Of a DNA stretch of 64,000 nt, positions 59,031 through 64,000 are shown piece by piece. Each line of letters begins with the position of its first letter. The stretch's first letter is position 1. This stretch comes from Ardenticatenaceae bacterium. Lineage in GTDB: Bacteria; Chloroflexota; Anaerolineae; Promineifilales; Promineifilaceae. Under the pieces are notes generated by a model, which ran no database searches, was not told the origin of the DNA, and worked only from the letters and a program-made list of their open reading frames with translations. Made by a program: the position numbers and the translations under genes. The stretch covers positions 3,224,001-3,288,000 of the forward strand of contig JACKBQ010000001.1 in the NCBI GenBank assembly GCA_020634455.1, written 5' to 3'.

Positions 59031-60761
59031 TTACTGCACGGTGCTGTCGAGGAGGAGGCCGAGCTGGGCAGCGGCTTCGCGGAGCGGCTGCCAGTTTTCC
59101 AGCCGCACGGTGGCGGCGAGTTCGCCCAGGCTTTCGTCGATGTAGGCGCGGGTTTTGGGATTGGTGCGCAACGTTTCCAGGATGCCCGCTTCGCGCACGC
59201 GCAAAATCACGGCCGTTTCCAACCGACCTTCTACCCCCCGTTCCTGCCACCGTTCGATGCCTCGCTTGGTGGCGATGGGCAACGGCCGTTCGCTGGCTTC
59301 CTGCAAAAAAGTCAAAATGCGGTCTGGTTCGATCCCTTCGGCGCGGGCCTGCTTCAGCGAGGCGGGCGTGATCTGGTAGGCGTACGGTTTGCCCGGTGCG
59401 ACTGGCTGCGGCTCGCTGATGCGGGCCACCTGAAAGCGATGGTGGCGGCTGGCGTTGTGCGCCGCCAAAATGGTCGCGTCTGGCTGCACGATGATCGGCG
59501 TGGTGACCTCTTCGCTGGCGGGTGGGGTGCTGGCCAGCCACTCCAGCGCCCGGTCCGTCAGGCGGAAGAGGGTTTGCGGACCGAGTACGGCCGTTTCTGC
59601 CAAGCCCAACCAAAACAGCGGTCCCTGCACCAAAAAGGCCAGCAGGCGACCCTCCACCAAATCCCAATTTTCGATGCCCGTCAGGTAGCTTTCCTGCGCT
59701 TCGTCGCGAACGTACCAGGTGTCGTAATTGCCGTCGGGGCGCTGGAAATCAGGATCAGCCTGCTTGATCTGGCTGATGAGGTCGCCCAGACGGTACCAGT
59801 CGGGGGTTTGGGGCAGGGCGTCGAGCAGGGCGGTGCGGGCCAGGATGGGGTCGTTGCGCCACTGGTCGCCCTCGCAGCTGAGGCCGGGGGTGTGGCACAA
59901 GTCGTTCCAGCCGCTGCTGCTCCAGGCATCCATCAGGTCGCGCAGTTGGGCTTCGCGGGATTTGGTGAGCCAGGAAACGGCCGTTCGCGTGGGACGAATG
60001 CCGCCATCCACCTCGCGCAGCATCCCTATCTCGCGGGCCAGGTTCACCAGCAGGGAGCGGCGGTCGGCGTCGGCGTTGAGCAGCAGCTGGTTGAGCAGAT
60101 CGAGCGCTTCGCGGTGCAGGCTGGTGCGCTGGGCCAGGGCCAGCAGGGTGGTGAGGTCGTCCACGGCGCTGCTGTTGGCGGGGGTGTACCGGTTGGGTTC
60201 GGGGACAGGCTTGAGCTTGGGAACTGCCGTTGGCTCTGGCTGGATTGGTTTTGCTGGCTCTGCTGGCTTAGCTTTCTTTGATTTCGCGGGCGTTGGCGCA
60301 GCGGCTTTTTCCTTAATAACTTTCGGCTTTTCCGGCTGGGGCAGCTTGGCAAACAGCTCATCGGGCAGGTAATAGAATTCGATCATGCCTTCGGCCGTTT
60401 CGTCGAAGCCGCGAAAGACATAGCCGCGATACCAGAGGGATTCCACGGCGCTGATCGGGTCGAACCACGGCTCTTCCCGCTCCAATGCGCCTGGCCCCAT
60501 GAGGCGCACCTCGCCGTGGATTCTCTCAAAGGTGGCGACGGGGGAACGGCCGTTGCCCTGCACCAACGTTTGAATGGCGGCCGCTTCTTCTGGCCCCAGG
60601 TACAAAATTTCCTGCGCAAAATCCAGCTCGGCCAGCGCCGCTGCCAACTCGCGCACGCAGGCGGCTTTGTCCTCGCCGGTTAAATCCAGGTCATACCACT
60701 CCCCCATCACCCGCAGGACGATGAGCTCATGCTCCTGTAACGCTTTTTTCAATGGTCGCAT
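59031..60761 (-). CDS. Helicase-associated-domain protein without a helicase domain
   Basis: A 576-residue protein. The N-terminal ~170 residues are a wing-like domain followed by a Pro/Lys/Ala-rich linker (about 140-190). The C-terminal part has the helicase-associated pattern (IIVQPDATILAAHNA, then YQITPASLKQARAEGIEPDRILTFLQEASERPLP), which resembles the XPB-like C-terminal helicase-associated domain family. No Walker motifs are present, so it is not a helicase. It may bind DNA or support one. Two ACGGCCGT motifs fall near GNGRSPV and ERPLPI. Confidence 0.7.
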   Translation of the reverse strand: MRPLKKALQEHELIVLRVMGEWYDLDLTGEDKAACVRELAAALAELDFAQEILYLGPEEAAAIQTLVQGNGRSPVATFERIHGEVRLMGPGALEREEPWFDPISAVESLWYRGYVFRGFDETAEGMIEFYYLPDELFAKLPQPEKPKVIKEKAAAPTPAKSKKAKPAEPAKPIQPEPTAVPKLKPVPEPNRYTPANSSAVDDLTTLLALAQRTSLHREALDLLNQLLLNADADRRSLLVNLAREIGMLREVDGGIRPTRTAVSWLTKSREAQLRDLMDAWSSSGWNDLCHTPGLSCEGDQWRNDPILARTALLDALPQTPDWYRLGDLISQIKQADPDFQRPDGNYDTWYVRDEAQESYLTGIENWDLVEGRLLAFLVQGPLFWLGLAETAVLGPQTLFRLTDRALEWLASTPPASEEVTTPIIVQPDATILAAHNASRHHRFQVARISEPQPVAPGKPYAYQITPASLKQARAEGIEPDRILTFLQEASERPLPIATKRGIERWQERGVEGRLETAVILRVREAGILETLRTNPKTRAYIDESLGELAATVRLENWQPLREAAAQLGLLLDSTVQ

Positions 60762-60785
60762 AAAAATTTCTCACAATAGTGTCTG

Positions 60786-61487
60786 TTAGCTGGCACTTTT
60801 CCTGTATTGGGTAAGTAGCTGGGAAATATCAGGATAAAAGGACAGTTCTTCTGCTGTTTTTCCCTCATTTGTTCTGTCAAAAATATCAGCACCGCCTTCA
60901 ATTAATAATTCAATCGCTTTCAGATACCTCGGCATCTGGTGGGCCATGATGTTTGTTGTCGCTGCAACATGGAGGGGTGCAAGCCCATTATCATCCTTAG
61001 CATTAATGTTTGCGCCTTGTTTAATCAGGAAATGGATAAGTTCTAAGTCCGCATTCATGGCAGCAAAATGAAAAATTGTCCAACCATAGTTTGTTTTTTG
61101 GTGAAGCGGTGCGCCACGCGACAAAAGAAAAACAATATCGTTAATGCCATTGTCGATTGCCATCTCGTGCAGCAAAAATATTCCGTCCTTGTTCATCAGA
61201 TCAAGGCTAGCCCCCTGTTCAAGTAGATAATCGACAACTGCATAGTTTGAACTATCCATTGCCCACCAGATGGGGGTTTCATTCTTATCGTCGAAAGCGT
61301 GAATATCACATCCTAATTCTTTTAAGCGCTTGATCGTTTCCAATGGCGCAACCTCGGCTGCTAGATGCAAAATCGTGACACCAAACTCTCCGCGCACTTG
61401 AGTTATTCGTGGCTGGCTTGCAACAGCACTAACCAGAGTTTCAAAGTCGTGTTTTTTGACAAGGGCAAAAACATCAGTTTCTGACAT
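60786..61487 (-). CDS. Ankyrin-repeat protein
   Basis: A 233-residue protein built of about six ankyrin repeats (e.g. GVTILHLAAEVAPLETIKRLKELGCDIHAFDDKN, GWTIFHFAAMNADLELIHFLIKQGANINAKDDNG, GLAPLHVAATTN). Such repeats bind other proteins; no signal peptide or membrane helix is visible. AAGGAAAA precedes the ATG. It is AT-rich and has no ACGGCCGT motif, unlike the flanking genes, which suggests acquisition from elsewhere (inference). Confidence 0.88.
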   Translation of the reverse strand: MSETDVFALVKKHDFETLVSAVASQPRITQVRGEFGVTILHLAAEVAPLETIKRLKELGCDIHAFDDKNETPIWWAMDSSNYAVVDYLLEQGASLDLMNKDGIFLLHEMAIDNGINDIVFLLSRGAPLHQKTNYGWTIFHFAAMNADLELIHFLIKQGANINAKDDNGLAPLHVAATTNIMAHQMPRYLKAIELLIEGGADIFDRTNEGKTAEELSFYPDISQLLTQYRKSAS

Positions 61488-61632
61488 GGTTTTGTTTTCC
61501 TTGCTTTAGATGCTTTATTTCACTATAACAAATGAATAGCTTTTCCTAAACAACCACCTCGCTCGCGGCGGGCATATGAGGTTACCCTCGGCTGTTGCGA
61601 CTCTCATTCATCTTAACGAAGTCAATATCCAC

Positions 61633-61722
61633 TTGTCATTTCGAGGTCCTCCGAGAAATCCCAACCAATGACCAGGTTGAACGGGATTCCTCACTCCGAA
61701 GACTCCGTTCGGAATGACAATT
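61633..61722. repeat. GTCATTTCGAGG...GGAATGAC composite repeat
   Basis: The segment GTCATTTCGAGGTCCTCCGAGAAATCCC and the inverse-like GGGATTCCTCACTCCGAAGACTCCGTTCGGAATGAC form a long imperfect palindrome. Similar sequences are scattered in many bacteria. It fills a 278-bp gap between the ankyrin and lipid-kinase genes. Confidence 0.65.
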
Positions 61723-61753
61723 TGTGTGTTGGTTTGTTAAGCGTAATTAGCAA

Positions 61754-61780
61754 AATCTCCAGTCTCTAATCTCCAATCTT
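61754..61780. repeat. AATCTCCAGTCTCTAATCTCCAATCTT repeat, copy 2
   Basis: One arm of the family found at 53691-53757, just before the 3' end of the lipid-kinase gene. Confidence 0.65.
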
Positions 61781-62689
61781 CTCATTCACAATGACCTCAA
61801 TCGCGGCGGGGAGGCTGGTGATGGTGACTTCGCGCACGTTATCTTGCGGATAGGCAAACACTTCGCCGTCGGTGTGGATGGGCATGGGACGGTCGGCGCG
61901 TACGCGGATTTGCATGTTTTGGCGCATGGTGATGCGCTTGGAGTGGACGTGGCTGCCGTTGAACACTTTTAACAGCAGGCCGATCATGCTGAGGCGGCCC
62001 ATTTTGTTGGCGGTGCAGGTATCCACCAGATCATCGTTTTGCTTGGCGAACGGCGTGAGCAAAAAGCCGCCGCCGCCGCGTGGCCCCACGCCAAAGGCAA
62101 TAAGCATGATGCTTTGCTCCACTTTTTCATCGTCGAAGTAGGCGGTGATTTTGGGCATTTGCGAATAGGTGGCGATGGTGCGCAGGGTGGCTGTGAGGTA
62201 CATCAAAAAGCCGTGGACGCGGGTGATGTTTTCCGTGGTGATGACGACGATGGCGTCAAAGCCAATGCCAATGTTGTTGTCCACGATGCGAAAACGGCCG
62301 TGATCATCCTCGATGCGGGCCAAATCGATCGTTTGGGGTTGACCTTTGAACAGTTGGTGAACGGCCGTTTCTACATCCGTCGGTATCTTCAAGCTCCAGG
62401 CCAAATCGTTGCCCGAACCGATGGGGATGATGCCCAGTTTGGTCACCGCCTTGCCGCCGCGCATCAGCCCGTTGACCACGTCGCTGATCGTGCCATCGCC
62501 GCCAGCAGCGACCACCAGGTCGTAGCCATCGTCGGCGGCTTGCCGGGCCAGCTCGATGGCGTGGCCGGGCCGTTCGGTTTGCACCAAATCCACGCCCCCG
62601 TACTGCTGTGCCACCTGCTGAATCAGTTCTGCCTGCTTGGCACCTCGCCCCCTGTCTGCCCACGGATTGAGAATGACTTGTACGCGCAT
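61766..62689 (-). CDS. Diacylglycerol/lipid kinase-like protein
   Basis: A 307-residue DAGK-catalytic-family protein of the YegS type that phosphorylates a lipid alcohol. It has the ATP-binding signature AAGGDGTISDVVNGL, followed by LGIIPIGSGNDLAWSL, both characteristic of the family. The C-terminal domain ends with IHTDGEVFAYP-like residues. The ATG at 62689 follows TTTGGAGAG; a TTG four codons earlier is in frame. No bacterial lipid substrate can be identified. Confidence 0.9.
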   Translation of the reverse strand: MRVQVILNPWADRGRGAKQAELIQQVAQQYGGVDLVQTERPGHAIELARQAADDGYDLVVAAGGDGTISDVVNGLMRGGKAVTKLGIIPIGSGNDLAWSLKIPTDVETAVHQLFKGQPQTIDLARIEDDHGRFRIVDNNIGIGFDAIVVITTENITRVHGFLMYLTATLRTIATYSQMPKITAYFDDEKVEQSIMLIAFGVGPRGGGGFLLTPFAKQNDDLVDTCTANKMGRLSMIGLLLKVFNGSHVHSKRITMRQNMQIRVRADRPMPIHTDGEVFAYPQDNVREVTITSLPAAIEVIVNEKIGD

Positions 62690-62868
62690 GTTGCTCTCCA
62701 AATTTACTGAAATTGGTTTGATAGTGGAAGGGAATTATACGGTACGGCCGTTTTTGAACCAATGCCAACTGGTTGCTTCAGTAACATCGCAATATTTGCT
62801 TTGTAAGCTTCCTGTGGGCGGTGAGTAATCCCCAATTTTAACCTCAATCCCTCATCGCAGTTCGTTTT

Positions 62869-63948
62869 ATGATTCGTCGTTTGTTGACTTTAAATGGCCT
62901 GGCTTCTGTGGCTGTGGCTTTTCATCATGCGGCTGCCTATGGTTTTTTGGCGCTGTTCAACTGGGCCAATGCTTACCGCGATGTAGCCGTGCCCAATTAC
63001 GATATGATCGGCTCGCCTGCCTATTATTATTTGCTGGGCGTGCGTTTGCTCATTGGCAGCTATGCTATCCCTGCTTTCCTAATTGTTTCTGGGTTTTATG
63101 TGGCGTTTGCTGCGGATGGAAACGGCCGTATGGCCTGGAAAGCAATCTGGACGCGATCTAAAAAGTTTGTTGCCCCGTTCATCATCTGGACACTCTTCTT
63201 TTTTGCCATGCAGCGCGCCCTGCCTCGCAGCCTAAACGACGTTTTGCGTGCCTACTATTACATTCCGCTCATCATCCAGCTTTACTTGCTCTCGCCCTGG
63301 TTGGGGCCGCTGGCTAAAAAGCATTGGCGGCTCTTTTTGTTAGTTACCTTCCTCATCCAGTTTGCGTCCGAAGGAGCCAGCTACCTGCGACTGCTGGGCG
63401 TAAGCACCGCTTGGGTGAACCTGATTATCGCCTTCACGCCCACCTGGTTTTTCCCTTCGCGCCTTTTCTTTTTTGCCATTGGGTTGGTGGTGGGCTTCCA
63501 GCGCAAGCCGTTTGGCGATTGGCTCAAGAAGCAAAAATACATGCTGCTGGGGGCACTCATTTTGTTTGCTGCGCTCAGTTTTGTGGAATATTTGTGGGTG
63601 GACAACCACATTGGCGAGCGGTGGCTTGGCCCCAGCTTTATTGGGATTTTTCGCACCGCCTACGCGATTTTATTCTGTTTTGTGGTGCTGGCCTTTGACA
63701 AAGTGAAGCTACCGTTTGAGAAAAAGCTGGGGGAGTTTGGCACGATTTCACTGGGGATTTATTTGGTGAATACACCGGCCATTTACCTCACCTCATCATT
63801 GATCTACAAGCAAGCGCCTGCTGTGTTGGGGCGGCAAATTTTGTACCAACCAATTTTGACGGCGGCGGGGCTGTTTGTGCCATTTTTGTTGATCAAATTG
63901 TTCAACACGCCCCGGTTAAAACGGTATTCGTCGCTGCTGTTTGGGTAG
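62869..63948 (+). CDS. Multi-pass acyltransferase family 3-like membrane protein
   Basis: A 359-residue protein with about ten membrane helices and the layout of acyltransferase 3 (OatA/NolL-type) enzymes: NGLASVAVAFHHA with the catalytic-type His-His near the N-terminus, FLIVSGFYVAF, RSKKFVAPFIIW (conserved Arg/Lys) and a C-terminal IYLVNTPAIYLTS segment. Such enzymes transfer acyl groups to exported sugars or lipids. The start lacks an obvious ribosome-binding site. The substrate is not known. Confidence 0.78.
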   Translation: MIRRLLTLNGLASVAVAFHHAAAYGFLALFNWANAYRDVAVPNYDMIGSPAYYYLLGVRLLIGSYAIPAFLIVSGFYVAFAADGNGRMAWKAIWTRSKKFVAPFIIWTLFFFAMQRALPRSLNDVLRAYYYIPLIIQLYLLSPWLGPLAKKHWRLFLLVTFLIQFASEGASYLRLLGVSTAWVNLIIAFTPTWFFPSRLFFFAIGLVVGFQRKPFGDWLKKQKYMLLGALILFAALSFVEYLWVDNHIGERWLGPSFIGIFRTAYAILFCFVVLAFDKVKLPFEKKLGEFGTISLGIYLVNTPAIYLTSSLIYKQAPAVLGRQILYQPILTAAGLFVPFLLIKLFNTPRLKRYSSLLFG

Positions 63949-63951
63949 GTG

Positions 63952-63989
63952 GCCGTCCGCAAATAAGTTTTTGGAATTGTGCGGACGGC
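63952..63989. repeat. GCCGTCCGCA palindrome
   Basis: 10-bp perfect arms (63952-63961 and 63980-63989) at the very end of the window, just after the acyltransferase gene. It could be a terminator without a T run or another gap-filling repeat. Confidence 0.7.
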
Positions 63990-64000
63990 TTGGAGTAAGC

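Larger units (their letters stand above)
50..63129. repeat. Dispersed palindrome ACGGCCGT / AACGGCCGTT, about 110 copies
   Basis: Reading the + strand by eye I find about 110 exact ACGGCCGT octamers, nearly half of them the full decamer AACGGCCGTT. One octamer would be expected by chance in a sequence this long. Examples start at 50, 1511, 1842, 4819, 5302, 8976, 8994, 9703, 15793, 16089, 25442, 29332, 36974, 42851, 51000, 57116 and 63122. Roughly nine in ten lie inside genes, on either strand. In coding sequence they are read as Thr-Ala-Val, Asn-Gly-Arg or Arg-Pro-Phe/Leu/Ser, usually in variable loops. Near matches such as GCGGCCGT, TCGGCCGT and ACGGCCGC add some tens more. The core is CGGCCG. 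This behaves like the HIP1 element of cyanobacteria, but the sequence differs and I know of no name for it. Confidence 0.93.

Noticed and set aside
55979..61487. Anti-phage defence island around recQ, hypothetical and ankyrin genes
   Set aside because: No nuclease, methyltransferase or known defence domain lies near; AT-richness and ankyrin repeats alone do not support it.
5470..61780. Possible CRISPR arrays among the repeats
   Set aside because: The units are 7-9 nt, contiguous or inverted, without unique spacers of constant length and without cas genes nearby.
1..64000. tRNA, rRNA and riboswitch genes
   Set aside because: I looked for cloverleaf-like segments and long leaders in the gaps, but found only the palindromic repeats; without a covariance search none can be supported.

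Overview
The window looks like a chromosomal segment of an aerobic, heterotrophic bacterium of the phylum Chloroflexota (Anaerolineae/Ardenticatenia-like). I infer this from the gene families, not from a marker gene: gamma-alpha fused 2-oxoacid:ferredoxin oxidoreductases, PTPS-related and GT39 membrane proteins, LuxR-Kelch and tandem-HTH regulators, SdrD-like surface proteins and an A2-type caa3 oxidase. No rRNA, tRNA, phage, transposase gene or CRISPR array was seen. About 60 genes are packed densely on both strands.

Layout. 1-4.7 kb: two 2-oxoacid:ferredoxin oxidoreductase gene pairs, the first beta subunit fused to CBS domains. 4.8-9 kb: signalling block (FHA-winged-helix regulator, two multi-pass membrane proteins, Ser/Thr kinase). 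9-12.7 kb: MOSC protein, a uracil-DNA glycosylase without Fe-S cysteines, an antitoxin-like/retropepsin-like gene pair, a methyltransferase. 12.7-17.5 kb: acetyltransferases, pdxS/pdxT (vitamin B6) split by an acetyltransferase gene, ygfZ and a DinB-like gene. 18-24.5 kb: cytochrome c maturation (ccmE, ccmF, ccmH, ccmG) with a zinc-ribbon membrane protein and a membrane cytochrome c. 24.7-27.2 kb: membrane-bound LuxR-Kelch regulator with a TPR partner. 27.3-36.1 kb: cell-surface block (glycosyltransferases, LysM/SdrD-like surface proteins, a 1,000-residue membrane protein). 36.1-43.6 kb: stress and regulation (Bcp, TPR, tandem-HTH regulator, two ECF sigma factors, Hsp20, polysaccharide deacetylase). 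43.8-51.3 kb: caa3-type cytochrome c oxidase operon (subunits II, I, IV, III, CtaG, SURF1-like) that receives the cytochromes matured by the ccm genes. 51.4-64 kb: transglutaminase, RecQ, a degenerate galactokinase, a dipeptide epimerase, a helicase-associated-domain protein, an ankyrin protein, a lipid kinase and an acyltransferase.

The strongest unexplained signal is not a gene. The palindrome ACGGCCGT (often the full AACGGCCGTT) occurs about 110 times by my hand count, where roughly one is expected by chance. It lies mostly inside coding sequence, in both gene orientations and several reading frames (encoding TAV, NGR or RPF/RPL). It is rare in the most conserved respiratory genes and in two AT-richer genes, and it forms the stems of two intrinsic terminators. 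It resembles the HIP1 palindrome of cyanobacteria in behaviour but has a different sequence.

The second signal is a zoo of unrelated small intergenic palindromes and 7-9-nt-period repeats occupying most gaps longer than about 60 bp. One is MITE-like with flanking direct repeats, and two are inserted in frame inside a membrane-protein gene.
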